64,000 bases of DNA, from positions 2,882,323-2,946,322 of the forward strand of contig NZ_LMKQ01000001.1 of the NCBI RefSeq assembly GCF_001421565.1, in the 5' to 3' direction. Of the stretch, positions 42,229-53,476 are shown in pieces. The notes under the pieces are model-generated. The model was not told the origin of the DNA. It did not search any database and worked only from the letters and a program-made list of their open reading frames with translations. The stretch comes from Agromyces sp. Leaf222. GTDB taxonomy: Bacteria > Actinomycetota > Actinomycetes > Actinomycetales > Microbacteriaceae. Both the position numbers and the translations under genes were made by a program. How positions within the stretch are numbered: position 1 is the first letter of the stretch; every line of letters starts with the position of its first letter.

Positions 42229-42801
42229 CTACGATGCGAGGAACGCGAGCGTCGCGTCGACGTTCGCGCCCAGCGACTCGATGCTGTCGATCGACACGCG
42301 AGGAAGGGCCGAGGACGGCCCGGTCCAGGGCGCGTAGCCCTCGAGGCTCTGCTCGACGGCGCGCCAGGTCGTCTCTTCGAGATGCGGCAGGTTGCGCTCG
42401 CGCTTCGCGAGCCGGGACCGGTGCAGCGCTTCGTCGGAGCAGACGACCTCGACGACTCGAAGTCGCACCTCGGTGCGAACCGCGAGGTCACGCCACTGCA
42501 GGCGAGCCGCCTCACCGGCGTTCACCGCATCGACGATCACCGTTCGACCCGACGAGAGTTCCTTCTCGGCGATCTCTTCAGCAACGAGATAGGCCGCGAG
42601 CCCCGTGGGCTCACCGGCGTCGATTCCGGCCCGCAGAATCGCAGACTCGATCGGGTCGACCGACACGACGGTCGCCCCGAGCCGGGCGCCGACGATCTCG
42701 GCGATCGTCGACTTCCCGGCTCCGGGCAGACCCGCCATGACGACGAGTTGCGTGATGGACAGCTCACCGAACTGTCGATCGAGCGGCTGCTCCCCCGGCA
42801 T
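42229..42801 (-). CDS. P-loop AAA-family kinase-like protein
   Basis: 190 residues from ATG 42801; the longer frame overlaps atpC and is not used. Walker A is GLPGAGKST (about 24-32), then a VSVDPIESAILRAG segment, TVIVDAVNAGEAARLQWRDLA and a lid-like RSRLAKRERNLP. This matches the small AAA_33/zeta-toxin-like nucleotide or metabolite kinases. Substrate unknown. It lies 10 bp after atpC on the same strand. Confidence 0.82.
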   Translation of the reverse strand: MPGEQPLDRQFGELSITQLVVMAGLPGAGKSTIAEIVGARLGATVVSVDPIESAILRAGIDAGEPTGLAAYLVAEEIAEKELSSGRTVIVDAVNAGEAARLQWRDLAVRTEVRLRVVEVVCSDEALHRSRLAKRERNLPHLEETTWRAVEQSLEGYAPWTGPSSALPRVSIDSIESLGANVDATLAFLAS

Positions 42802-42811
42802 CCGCTGAACC

Positions 42812-43072
42812 TCAGGCCAGTTCGGCGCGGGACGCGACGATCTGGACGGTGTTCGACTGCACCGAGAGGAAGCCGTCTTCGGCATTCGCGGTGATCTTCT
42901 CACCGTCGGGCAGGGACACCCGAACCTCTCCGGCGGCCAGGACCGCGAGCATCGGCTCGTGTCCCGGCAGGATGCCGATCTGGCCCTCGACCGTGCGAGC
43001 GACCACCATGGACGCCTCGCCCGACCAGATCTCCCGGTCGGCCGAGACGACGCTCACCTTGAGTGCGGCCAT
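42812..43072 (-). CDS. atpC: ATP synthase F1 epsilon subunit
   Basis: 86 residues, the short actinobacterial form: only the N-terminal beta-barrel (LKVSVVSADREIWSGEASMVVART, then GQIGILPGHEPMLAVLAAGEV) is present, and the long C-terminal helical hairpin that inhibits ATP hydrolysis in E. coli is missing. It connects the gamma subunit to the c-ring. It is the last gene of the atp operon, 2 bp after atpD. Confidence 0.95.
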   Translation of the reverse strand: MAALKVSVVSADREIWSGEASMVVARTVEGQIGILPGHEPMLAVLAAGEVRVSLPDGEKITANAEDGFLSVQSNTVQIVASRAELA

Positions 43073-43074
43073 GC

Positions 43075-45452
<2,378 letters not shown>

Positions 45453-45489
45453 GTCTCTCCTGTAGTCCTAGAGTCGATCGATCAGTCGT

Positions 45490-45512
45490 GTCGAGGCGCT
45501 CAGCGCTTCGAC
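45490..45512 (-). other. Hairpin over the atpA stop codon
   Basis: GTCGAGGCGCT (45490-45500) and AGCGCTTCGAC (45502-45512) are inverted repeats with 11-bp arms and one mismatched position. The stem covers the atpA stop codon (45500-45502). It may slow ribosomes, or stabilise or process the message between atpA and atpG. Confidence 0.5.
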
Positions 45513-47140
45513 TTGACGACCTGCTCCTGGTTGACCGATTCGGCGTCGATCGGCTCGAACTGCTCCGAGCCGACGGATGCGAGCGGCTTGCCCTCTCCGG
45601 TCTGGAACTCGAGCTTGAACTTGTCGACCGAGGACTCGAGCGTCGCGACGGTCTCGTCGGACAGCACGTTGGTCTCGCGGAGGTCGCTGAGCACCGACGT
45701 GTTGCGACCGAGGAAGTCAAGGAGCTCGCGCTCGAAGCGCAGGATGTCCTCGACCGGGACCTCGTCGAGCTTGCCGTTCGTGCCGGCCCAGATCGAGACG
45801 ACCTGCTCCTCGACGGGGTACGGCGAGTACTGCGGCTGCTTGAGCAGCTCGGTGAGGCGTGCGCCGCGAGCGAGCTGGCGACGGCTGGCCGCGTCGAGGT
45901 CGGACGCGAACATCGCGAACGCCTCGAGCGAGCGGTACTGCGCGAGCTCGAGCTTCAGCGTGCCGGAGACCTTCTTGATCGACTTCACCTGGGCGTCGCC
46001 ACCGACACGCGACACCGAGATGCCCACGTCGACCGCGGGACGCTGGTTGGCGTTGAAGAGGTCGGACTGGAGGAAGATCTGGCCGTCGGTGATCGAGATC
46101 ACGTTGGTCGGGATGTAGGCCGACACGTCGTTCGCCTTGGTCTCGATGATCGGCAGGCCGGTCATCGAGCCCGCGCCGAGCTCGTCGGAGAGCTTCGCGC
46201 AACGCTCGAGCAGACGCGAGTGCAGGTAGAAGACGTCACCGGGGTACGCCTCGCGTCCCGGCGGACGACGGAGGAGCAGCGACACGGCACGGTAGGCCTC
46301 GGCCTGCTTCGACAGGTCATCGAAGATGATGAGGACGTGCTTGGAGGCGTACATCCAGTGCTGGCCGATGGCCGAGCCGGTGTACGGGGCGAGGTACTTG
46401 AAGCCGGCGGGGTCGGAGGCCGGTGCCGCGACGATCGTCGTGTACTCCATGGCTCCGGCGTCTTCGAGGGCGCCCTTCACCGAGGCGATGGTCGAGCCCT
46501 TCTGGCCGATCGCGACGTAGATGCAGCGGACCTGCTTGTTGACGTCGCCGGACTCCCAGTTGGCCTTCTGGTTGATGATCGTGTCGATCGCGATGGCCGT
46601 CTTGCCGGTCTGGCGGTCGCCGATGATCAGCTGACGCTGGCCGCGGCCGACGGGGATCATGGCGTCGATCGCCTTGATGCCGGTCTGGAGCGGTTCGTGG
46701 ACCGACTTGCGCTGCATGACGCCGGGAGCCTGGAGCTCGAGCGCGCGGCGGCCCTCGAGGCCCGTGATCTCGCCGAGGCCGTCGATCGGGTTGCCGAGCG
46801 GGTCGACGACGCGGCCGAGGTAGCCCTCTCCGACGGGGACCGAGAGGACCTCGCCGGTGCGGGTCACCTCCATGCCCGCCTCGATGCCGGTGAACTCTCC
46901 GAGGACGACGACGCCGATCACGTCTTCCTCGAGGTTCAGCGCGAGACCGAGCGTGCCGTCCGCGAAGCGGATGAGCTCGTTGGCCATGACCGAGGGCAGT
47001 CCCTCGACGTGCGCGATGCCGTCGGCGGCGTCGGTGACGTATCCGACCTCGGTCTTCTGCGCCGTGCCCGGCTCGTAAGCCGAGGCGAACTCCGTGAGAG
47101 CCGTGCGGATCTCATCGGGGCTGATGGAGAGTTCTGCCAT
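45500..47140 (-). CDS. atpA: ATP synthase F1 alpha subunit
   Basis: 546 residues from ATG 47140; an ATG two codons upstream is too close to the AAGGA ribosome site. Non-catalytic nucleotide-binding subunit with P-loop [18 protein letters not shown] [14 protein letters not shown] and the arginine-finger region [16 protein letters not shown]. The C-terminal extension is slightly longer than in E. coli, usual for actinobacteria. Confidence 0.98.
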   Translation of the reverse strand: MAELSISPDEIRTALTEFASAYEPGTAQKTEVGYVTDAADGIAHVEGLPSVMANELIRFADGTLGLALNLEEDVIGVVVLGEFTGIEAGMEVTRTGEVLSVPVGEGYLGRVVDPLGNPIDGLGEITGLEGRRALELQAPGVMQRKSVHEPLQTGIKAIDAMIPVGRGQRQLIIGDRQTGKTAIAIDTIINQKANWESGDVNKQVRCIYVAIGQKGSTIASVKGALEDAGAMEYTTIVAAPASDPAGFKYLAPYTGSAIGQHWMYASKHVLIIFDDLSKQAEAYRAVSLLLRRPPGREAYPGDVFYLHSRLLERCAKLSDELGAGSMTGLPIIETKANDVSAYIPTNVISITDGQIFLQSDLFNANQRPAVDVGISVSRVGGDAQVKSIKKVSGTLKLELAQYRSLEAFAMFASDLDAASRRQLARGARLTELLKQPQYSPYPVEEQVVSIWAGTNGKLDEVPVEDILRFERELLDFLGRNTSVLSDLRETNVLSDETVATLESSVDKFKLEFQTGEGKPLASVGSEQFEPIDAESVNQEQVVKSKR

Positions 47141-47213
47141 TGCCATTTCCTTTTCTGAAGGGCCAGGCCCTTTTCTGTGCCGGAGGACCAGCTACTGGTG
47201 TGTCACGGCGCAG

Positions 47214-47239
47214 GACGCCGGTCGGTGTCGTCCGGCGTC
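47214..47239 (-). other. Hairpin over the atpH stop codon
   Basis: GACGCCGG (47214-47221) and CCGGCGTC (47232-47239) form a perfect 8-bp stem with a 10-base loop that includes part of the atpH stop codon (47238-47240). It lies in the 97-bp gap between atpH and atpA, the widest in the F1 part of the operon. Confidence 0.5.
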
Positions 47240-48035
47240 AGCCGGCAAGCTTCTGCCTCAGCGAGCTGAGGCGCGAGGCGACGCTGCCGTCGATGACGTC
47301 GTCGCCGATCTGCACGCGGACCCCGCCGAGCACGGCGGGATCGACGATGGTGTCGAAACGGATGCGGCGACCGGCCTGAATGGCGAGTCCCTGCTCGAGT
47401 CGTGCCAGCTGCGCGTCGCTCAGCGGCACGGCGGTCGTGACCGTCGCGACATCGAATCCGCGCTGGTCGGCGATGACGGATGCTGCGCCGCGGAGCATCT
47501 CGCCGATGCGGCGACCGCGCGGCGAGAGCACCAGGTGACGCACGACGACCACGGTCGCCGGGTCGGACTTGCCCGAGCCGAGCAGCCGCTCGACGAGGCG
47601 GGCCTTCGGCTCGCTGGCACCGAGCTTGGAGCCGAGCACGAGCTCGAGCTCCGAGTCGGACGCGACGGCGCGCTCGAACGCGAAGAGTTCGGCGTCGAGG
47701 TCGACGCCCTCGCCCGCGGTGTCGGCCGCGACCCGGAAGCCCAGCTCCTCGACGCCGTCGAGGAAGTCGGCCTGGCTCGACCACCGCTGCGATGCCGCCG
47801 CCGTGAGCAGGGCCACCGCTCCGGGAGCGATGCGCCCGCCGAGCACGCTGGAAACCAGCGCGCTCTTCTGCGCGGCATCGGCTTCGTTGTCGGTGAGCGC
47901 GGTGCGCAGCTGACCGGAACCGGCGATGAGTCGAACGGCGGCGAGGAGGTCCTCGGCGACCGAAAGGTCGGCCTGGCCCGACGACGCGAGCGTGGCTCGC
48001 GACGCCGCCAGGGCCTCTCTCGTAGCGCTACCCAT
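47238..48035 (-). CDS. atpH: ATP synthase F1 delta subunit
   Basis: 265 residues, the long actinobacterial form of about 260-270 residues. The N-terminal helical bundle starts MGSATREALAASRATL. The C-terminal OSCP-type ending is VDPAVLGGVRVQIGDDVIDGSV. It links F1 to the peripheral stalk. It follows atpF by 3 bp. Confidence 0.95.
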   Translation of the reverse strand: MGSATREALAASRATLASSGQADLSVAEDLLAAVRLIAGSGQLRTALTDNEADAAQKSALVSSVLGGRIAPGAVALLTAAASQRWSSQADFLDGVEELGFRVAADTAGEGVDLDAELFAFERAVASDSELELVLGSKLGASEPKARLVERLLGSGKSDPATVVVVRHLVLSPRGRRIGEMLRGAASVIADQRGFDVATVTTAVPLSDAQLARLEQGLAIQAGRRIRFDTIVDPAVLGGVRVQIGDDVIDGSVASRLSSLRQKLAG

Positions 48036-48038
48036 GGG

Positions 48039-48605
48039 CTACTTCGTCTCCCCTGCGGCGGCCTTCTCGGACGCCTCGAGGTCGGCGAGGAACCGGTCGA
48101 CCACGGCCTGGGCCTTCTGGTCGTCGGTCAGCGACTCGCCGATGACGCCGGAGGCCAGGTCGATCGCGATGGTGCCGACCTCGGAGCGGAGCGAGACGAG
48201 CGCGGACTGGCGCTCGGCCTCGATCTGCGCCTGGGCGCTCGCGGTGACGCGAGCGGCCTCGGACACCGCGGTGTCCTTGGCCTCGGCGACGATCTTCTTG
48301 CCGTCTTCACGAGCGGTCTCGCGGATCTGGCCTGCCTCTGCGCGCGCGTCGGCGAGCTGGGCGGTGTACTCCTCGAGGGCGGCCTCGGCCTTGCGCTGGG
48401 CCTCGTCGGCCTTCGCGATGTTGCCTTCGATCGCTTCGGCACGCTCATCGAGCATCGTCTGGACGCGCGGCAGCACGTACTTCCAGAAGAAGATGAGGAT
48501 GATGATGAAGCAGACCGACGACCAGAGGATGTCGTAACCCTCGGGAAGGACCGGGCTGTGGGTCTCGCCACCCTCGGTTGCAGCGCTCAGTACTGCATGA
48601 AGCAC
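48039..48605 (-). CDS. atpF: ATP synthase Fo b subunit
   Basis: 188 residues from GTG 48605 behind GAGGAGG. A short outside N-terminus is followed by one membrane helix (about 27-47, ILWSSVCFIIILIFFWKYVL) and a long charged coiled coil (about 50-165), the peripheral stalk. It is separate from delta, unlike the fused form of mycobacteria. Confidence 0.95.
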   Translation of the reverse strand: MLHAVLSAATEGGETHSPVLPEGYDILWSSVCFIIILIFFWKYVLPRVQTMLDERAEAIEGNIAKADEAQRKAEAALEEYTAQLADARAEAGQIRETAREDGKKIVAEAKDTAVSEAARVTASAQAQIEAERQSALVSLRSEVGTIAIDLASGVIGESLTDDQKAQAVVDRFLADLEASEKAAAGETK

Positions 48606-48633
48606 GTTGGCCTCCTCAGTTGCGGCGGGTGGA

Positions 48634-48882
<249 letters not shown>

Positions 48883-48912
48883 CTAGGGATGTTTCTGGGC
48901 GGGTGCCCGGGC

Positions 48913-49692
48913 TCAGTGCTCTTCGGCGACCGCGAGCTGGATGTAGACCGCGGTGAGAAGGGTGAAGACGTATGCCTGCAGGAAGGCGACGAGGATCTCG
49001 AACAGCGTGAAGGCGAACCCGAAGGCCAGCGTTCCGGCACCGAGGAGAGTCCACCATCCGCCGAGGGTGAAGACGAAGAACTGCGTGGCTGCGAAGAAGA
49101 GCACGAGCAGGAGGTGACCGACGATCATGTTCATCATGAGTCGAAGGGTCAGCGTGATCGGCCGGATCACGAAGGTCGAGAGGAGCTCGATCGGCGTGAC
49201 GATGATGTAGACCGGCCACGGAACACCCGAGGGGAAGAGCGAGTTCTTGAAGAAGTTCTTCGGGCTCTTCTTGACACCCGCGTAGATGAAGGTGATGTAG
49301 GAGACGATCGCGAGGACGAGCGGCACGCCGATGACGGAGGTGCCGGCGATGTTCAGGAACGGGATGATGCCCGTGATGTTCATGAACAGGATCATGAAGA
49401 ACATCGTCGTGAGGATCGGCAGGAACCGCTTGGCGTCCTTCTTGCCCAGCAGGTCTTCGGCGACGTTGACGCGCACCAGGTCGAGACCCATCTCGAGCAG
49501 GCTCTGGAACCTGCCTGGCACGAGGCGCATGTGGCGCGTGCCGAGCCAGAAGACCAGGAGCAGTGCCACGACCGCGACGAAGCGGACGAGCATGATGCGG
49601 TTGATCTCGAAGGGGGTGTCTTCGAAGAGGAGTGCTCCCGGGAAGAATTCGTCGATCGACGGCCCGTGGAATTCACCATCGTTGGTTGACAT
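48913..49692 (-). CDS. atpB: ATP synthase Fo a subunit
   Basis: 259 residues from ATG 49692; in-frame starts at 49776 and 49794 are possible, but MSTNDGEFHGPSIDEFFPG matches the usual N-terminus. Five or six membrane helices. The essential Arg of the proton path is in IRPITLTLRLMMNMIVGH, and the C-terminal helix has FEILVAFLQAYVFTLLTAVY. No strong ribosome site precedes any of the starts. The 213-bp gap upstream probably holds the main atp promoter. Confidence 0.95.
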   Translation of the reverse strand: MSTNDGEFHGPSIDEFFPGALLFEDTPFEINRIMLVRFVAVVALLLVFWLGTRHMRLVPGRFQSLLEMGLDLVRVNVAEDLLGKKDAKRFLPILTTMFFMILFMNITGIIPFLNIAGTSVIGVPLVLAIVSYITFIYAGVKKSPKNFFKNSLFPSGVPWPVYIIVTPIELLSTFVIRPITLTLRLMMNMIVGHLLLVLFFAATQFFVFTLGGWWTLLGAGTLAFGFAFTLFEILVAFLQAYVFTLLTAVYIQLAVAEEH

Positions 49693-49833
49693 CGGAACCA
49701 GAAGGTTCAGAGCGTTAGCTAGCAGCGCTATCTCCTGTTTCGGGGCGTGGAGCTCTGCTCTCGCGACGACGAACATCGGAACGGTTTCACGCACATGCCG
49801 AAGCAGGCGTTTACCGGGGGGATCTCCATTACT

Positions 49834-49905
49834 CTAGCAAGACTTCGGGCATCGGACGAATCGCCGACGAAGTCTCGTGCGACGAATTCGACAACTCGTC
49901 GAAAT
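49834..49905 (-). promoter_or_regulatory. Probable atp operon promoter region
   Basis: The gap between the AtpI-like gene and atpB (49693-49905) is AT-richer than the surrounding DNA. On the minus strand a TAGAGT box (49832-49837 region, in TTGCTAGAGTAATGG) is the best -10 candidate; no good -35 box is visible. Placement is tentative. Confidence 0.25.
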
Positions 49906-50376
49906 TCAGTCCTCGCGAGGCGCCGGAGGCAGCTCGACGTCGCTGACGTGCGGCATCCGGGACTTCGTGATCACGACCACGTCGACGACGAGCGAGGCGA
50001 GCACGCCGGCCACGAGGCTGAGGAACAGCACGGTCGTGTCGAGCCATGCGGCGTCACGCAGCAGCACGACGAGCACGATGAAGACGATGAACTTCAGGAG
50101 CCATCCGCCGAGCACGATGCCGAAGAAGGCACCCACGAAGAGGTCGCTCGAGGCGAAGCGGTTCGCGATGAGGATCGTGGCGGCCGTGATGCCCATGAAG
50201 ACGACGGCCATGGCGGTGCCGATCAGCGCTCCGACGAGCCCCTCGCCACCCGCGAAGACGAAGCCGAGCACCGCGCTCACCACGAGCAGGGCCGCGGCGA
50301 CGATGCCGCCCCACACGAGCGCCTGGCGCAGCACGGGGTTCGAGGTGGGGGTGTTGTCAGGTCGTGCGTCGTTCAT
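49906..50376 (-). CDS. AtpI-like small membrane protein
   Basis: 156 residues from ATG 50376. Four membrane helices at about 18-40, 45-65, 82-105 and 112-135, charged ends (MNDARPDNTP and LPPAPRED). Position directly upstream of atpB and the four-helix pattern match the actinobacterial counterpart of AtpI, thought to help c-ring assembly or ion supply. Sequence similarity to AtpI itself is weak. Its start overlaps the end of the wecA-like gene by 20 bp. Confidence 0.75.
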   Translation of the reverse strand: MNDARPDNTPTSNPVLRQALVWGGIVAAALLVVSAVLGFVFAGGEGLVGALIGTAMAVVFMGITAATILIANRFASSDLFVGAFFGIVLGGWLLKFIVFIVLVVLLRDAAWLDTTVLFLSLVAGVLASLVVDVVVITKSRMPHVSDVELPPAPRED

Positions 50377-51724
50377 CAGGCTCCAGTCGTGGGTCGCCCG
50401 ATTGTACCGAGGCGGCCTGAGCCGAGCCTGCCGTGGCCGCCGGCGCCGGTGCCGCCGCGGCATCCGTCGTCATCGCGGCGTCGACCCTCCCGCCCTCGTC
50501 GATCACGGACTCCGAGGCGGTCGCGCCGCGCTCGAGCTCGTCGAGGTGCGGCGCCACCGGCACGGCGGACGTCGCCTCGGCCGCGACGGTCAGGCGCTTG
50601 CGGCGGCCGAGCGGCGCGAGCGTGACGATCGCGCAGGCCACGAAGCCGACGCCGAGCAGCAGGAACGCCCAGCGTGCGCTGATGCCGAGGTAGACGGGGA
50701 AGACATACGTGAGGAGGCATCCGATCGAGGCCACCGCGGTCCAGCTGTAGAAGATGAGCACGGCATTCAGGTGCGAGTGCCCCATGTCGAGCAGGCGGTG
50801 GTGCAGGTGCTTGCGGTCGGCCGCGAAGGGCGACTTGCCGGCGCGCAGGCGACGCACGACGGCGAGGCCGAAGTCGAGCAGCGGGATGAGCAGCACGATG
50901 ACCGGCAGGATGATCGGGATGAACGCGGCGAAGAGCTGGTTGAAGCCGACGCCCGCGGGGTTCAGCTGGCCGGTGACGGCGATCGCCGAGGTCGCCATGA
51001 GCAGGCCGACGAGCAACGCACCGGCATCGCCCATGAACAGCTTCGCCGGGCGCCAGTTCAGCGGCAGGAAGCCGGCGCACGCCCCGACCAGGATGATCGC
51101 GATCATCGACGCGAGGTTGAAGTAGTTGGTCGGCGAGGTCTGCTGCACGAGCAGGTACGTGTAGACGAAGAACACGCCGTTCGAGATGAGCGAGACGCCG
51201 GCGACCAATCCGTCGAGGCCGTCGATGAAGTTCACGGCGTTCATCACGAGCACGATGACGAACACGGTGAGCGTCGCGAACATCCACGACGAGCCGACCA
51301 GGATGCCGCCGATGGGCAGCGACACGATGGACACGCCCTGCCAGGCGATGAGGCCGGCGGCGATGAACTGGCCCGCGAGCTTCGTGGTCCAGTCGAGGTC
51401 CCAGATGTCGTCGGCGACGCCGATGAGCACGATGAGCAGCGCCGCCCCGAGGATCGCGAGCACCTGCGTCGGGTCCTGGAAGATGATCGCGACGTTGGCG
51501 AACCGCGTCGGACCGAGGCTCGACACGAACCACGCCGCGCCGAACGCGACGAGGATGCCCACGAACATCGCGATGCCGCCGAGCCGCGGCGTCGGGCGCG
51601 TGTGCACGTCGCGCTCGCGGATCTTCGGGTAGAGCCGGTACTTCAGGCTCAGCTTCCAGACGACGTACGACCCGACGAGGGTCACGAGCGCGGCGATGAT
51701 CGCGAGCGCGATGAACAGGGTCAT
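50357..51724 (-). CDS. Polyprenyl-phosphate GlcNAc-1-phosphate transferase (WecA/TagO-like, MraY family)
   Basis: 455 residues from ATG 51724, overlapping the sua5 stop (ATGA). About eleven helices; catalytic motifs VADDIWDLDW and NFIDGLDGLVAG and the cytoplasmic histidine loop RKHLHHRLLDMGHSH are complete. The enzyme moves an amino-sugar phosphate from its UDP form to decaprenyl or undecaprenyl phosphate, starting wall-linked glycan synthesis. The last 70 residues are a low-complexity Ala/Pro/Glu tail whose coding sequence overlaps the next gene. Its place between sua5 and the atp operon is conserved in actinobacteria. Confidence 0.92.
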   Translation of the reverse strand: MTLFIALAIIAALVTLVGSYVVWKLSLKYRLYPKIRERDVHTRPTPRLGGIAMFVGILVAFGAAWFVSSLGPTRFANVAIIFQDPTQVLAILGAALLIVLIGVADDIWDLDWTTKLAGQFIAAGLIAWQGVSIVSLPIGGILVGSSWMFATLTVFVIVLVMNAVNFIDGLDGLVAGVSLISNGVFFVYTYLLVQQTSPTNYFNLASMIAIILVGACAGFLPLNWRPAKLFMGDAGALLVGLLMATSAIAVTGQLNPAGVGFNQLFAAFIPIILPVIVLLIPLLDFGLAVVRRLRAGKSPFAADRKHLHHRLLDMGHSHLNAVLIFYSWTAVASIGCLLTYVFPVYLGISARWAFLLLGVGFVACAIVTLAPLGRRKRLTVAAEATSAVPVAPHLDELERGATASESVIDEGGRVDAAMTTDAAAAPAPAATAGSAQAASVQSGDPRLEPDERRTT

Positions 51725-52500
51725 GAGGCGGCGGTACCGCTTTCGTCGTCGGATGCCGCGGGCTGGGGGTCCGCGGCAGGCTCGCCGGCCGACGCCGCAG
51801 CCGCTTCGGCGGGCGCGAGTCGATCCTCGCCCACGACGGCGGCGATGCGCTCGCGCGAGATGACGCCGGCGCGGACGATGCGGATGGTGCCGCCCTCGGC
51901 CGTGAGTCCGGTCGCGTCGATGATGGTCGAGGACGTGTCGCCGGGGCGTTCGCCGATCGCGTCGTAGTCGGCGCCGGCCGAGCCGCCGTCGAGGTAGACG
52001 GCGACCGAGTCGCCCAGCATGTCGGACGCCTCGGCCGCGGTCGTGGCGGCCGGCAGGCCGCTGAGGTTCGCCGACGAGACCGCGAGCGGTCCGGTCTCGG
52101 AGAGCAGCTCGAGCGCGAAGCGGTTGTCGGGCATGCGCAGGGCGACCGTGCCGCGGGTCTCGCCGAGATCCCAGGTGAGCGACGGCTGCGCGTGCAGGAT
52201 CACGGTCAGGCCGCCCGGCCAGAACTCCGCGACGAGCTCGCGCACGGGCTCGGGCACCTCGCTGGCGAGCGCGTCGAGCGTGGGGATGCCCGGGATCAGC
52301 ACGGGCGGCGGCGAGGTGCGCTCGCGCCCCTTCGCCTCGAGCAGTCGCGTGACGGCTGCGGGGTCGAACGCGTCGGCGGCGAGGCCGTAGACGGTGTCGG
52401 TGGGGATCACGACGAGCTGGCCGCGGCCGATCGCTCCGCGTGCGAGGCGCATGCCCGTGAGCAGCTGGGATTCGACCGAACAGTCGTAGATGGCAGTCAT
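51721..52500 (-). CDS. L-threonylcarbamoyladenylate synthase (Sua5/YwlC/TsaC)
   Basis: 259 residues. The enzyme makes threonylcarbamoyl-AMP from threonine, bicarbonate and ATP for the t6A37 modification of tRNAs. The YrdC domain has IPTDTVYGLAADAF, AKGRERTSPPPVLI, FWPGGLTVIL, VALRMPDN and the GPLAVSSANLSG loop. The C-terminal extension (about 215-259) is disordered and Ala-rich instead of the Sua5 Rossmann domain. In many relatives this gene follows prmC directly; here a TetR/ABC module lies between them. Confidence 0.93.
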   Translation of the reverse strand: MTAIYDCSVESQLLTGMRLARGAIGRGQLVVIPTDTVYGLAADAFDPAAVTRLLEAKGRERTSPPPVLIPGIPTLDALASEVPEPVRELVAEFWPGGLTVILHAQPSLTWDLGETRGTVALRMPDNRFALELLSETGPLAVSSANLSGLPAATTAAEASDMLGDSVAVYLDGGSAGADYDAIGERPGDTSSTIIDATGLTAEGGTIRIVRAGVISRERIAAVVGEDRLAPAEAAAASAGEPAADPQPAASDDESGTAAS

Positions 52501-52558
52501 GACCTGCCGATTCTAGACCAGCGGCGGCAGGGCATCCGGGGCACGGTGGGCACGGGAA

Positions 52559-52600
52559 CGGCGGATGCCGCGTGCCCGGCCCGGCACGCGGCATCCGCCG
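52559..52600 (-). terminator. Terminator of the ABC exporter operon
   Basis: Perfect stem of 18 bp (52559-52576 with 52583-52600) and a 6-base loop. The stem again contains GGATGCCGC/GCGGCATCC. It lies 26 bp after the permease stop and before sua5 on the same strand, so it separates the two units. Confidence 0.75.
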
Positions 52601-52625
52601 CTCTCATCGTCGTTCGCGACGCCGT

Positions 52626-53471
52626 TCAGCGGCGCCCGGCCTTGCGCGAGAACAGCCACGCGCCCCAGACGGCCGCGACGGCGATGATCGCGACGCACCA
52701 GCCGAGCGCCCACCAGCCCTCGTCGCCGAGCGGCGCATCGGTGAGCAGCGCACGGATCGTCTCGATGACGGGCGTGATCGGCTGGTTCTCGGCGATCGGC
52801 TGCAGCCAGTCGGGCATCGTCGAGACGGGCACGAACGCACTGGAGATGTACGGCAGGAACAGCAGGATGAAGCCGTAGCCGCTCGCCGCCTCCGGCGTGC
52901 CGGCCGCGAGCCCGATCGCCGCGAACAGGTACGTGATCGCGAGGATGTAGAGCGCCACGAGGCCGAACACCCCGAGCCATTCGAGCGGGGTCGCCGACGG
53001 ACGGAACCCGACGAGGAGGCCGACGCCGATCACCACGGCGGTCGCGACGAGGTTGCGCACGAGGCTCGCGACCACGTGGCCCGTGAGCACGGCCCCGCTC
53101 CGGATGGGCATCGTGCGGAAGCGGTCGATGACGCCGGTGGTCATGTCGCGCGAGACGGAGACGGCGGTCGAGGACGCGCCGAACCCCGCGCAGAGCAGGA
53201 TGATGCCGGGCACGACGTAGTCGACGTAGCCGCCGGACGGGTCGATCGCGTTGCCGAAGATCCACGTGAACATCAGCATGAGCATGACCGGGAGCATCAC
53301 GGCCATGAGCATGGACTCCACGTCGCGCACCGAGTGCCGGAAGCTGCGCCCGATGAACACGGACTCGGCCGTGAGGGCTCCGACGCGAGGTCGGGCGGCG
53401 ACGGTGCCGTTGGTGCGCGCCCGGCCGGCGGCATCCGGGGCGACGGGGTCGGTGACGGTGAGGGTGCTCAT
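52626..53471 (-). CDS. ABC-2 type permease, DrrB-like
   Basis: 281 residues from ATG 53471; GTG 53480, which overlaps the ATPase stop, is an alternative. Six helices: first at about 58-75 (MLMAVMLPVMLMLMFTWIF), then a loop with PGIILLCAGFG and the rest. The segment RDMTTGVIDRFRTMPIRSGAVLTGHV is the coupling region typical of DrrB/ABC-2 daunorubicin-type exporters. With the ATPase it should export a lipophilic compound. Substrate unknown. Confidence 0.9.
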   Translation of the reverse strand: MSTLTVTDPVAPDAAGRARTNGTVAARPRVGALTAESVFIGRSFRHSVRDVESMLMAVMLPVMLMLMFTWIFGNAIDPSGGYVDYVVPGIILLCAGFGASSTAVSVSRDMTTGVIDRFRTMPIRSGAVLTGHVVASLVRNLVATAVVIGVGLLVGFRPSATPLEWLGVFGLVALYILAITYLFAAIGLAAGTPEAASGYGFILLFLPYISSAFVPVSTMPDWLQPIAENQPITPVIETIRALLTDAPLGDEGWWALGWCVAIIAVAAVWGAWLFSRKAGRR

Positions 53472-53476
53472 GCTGC

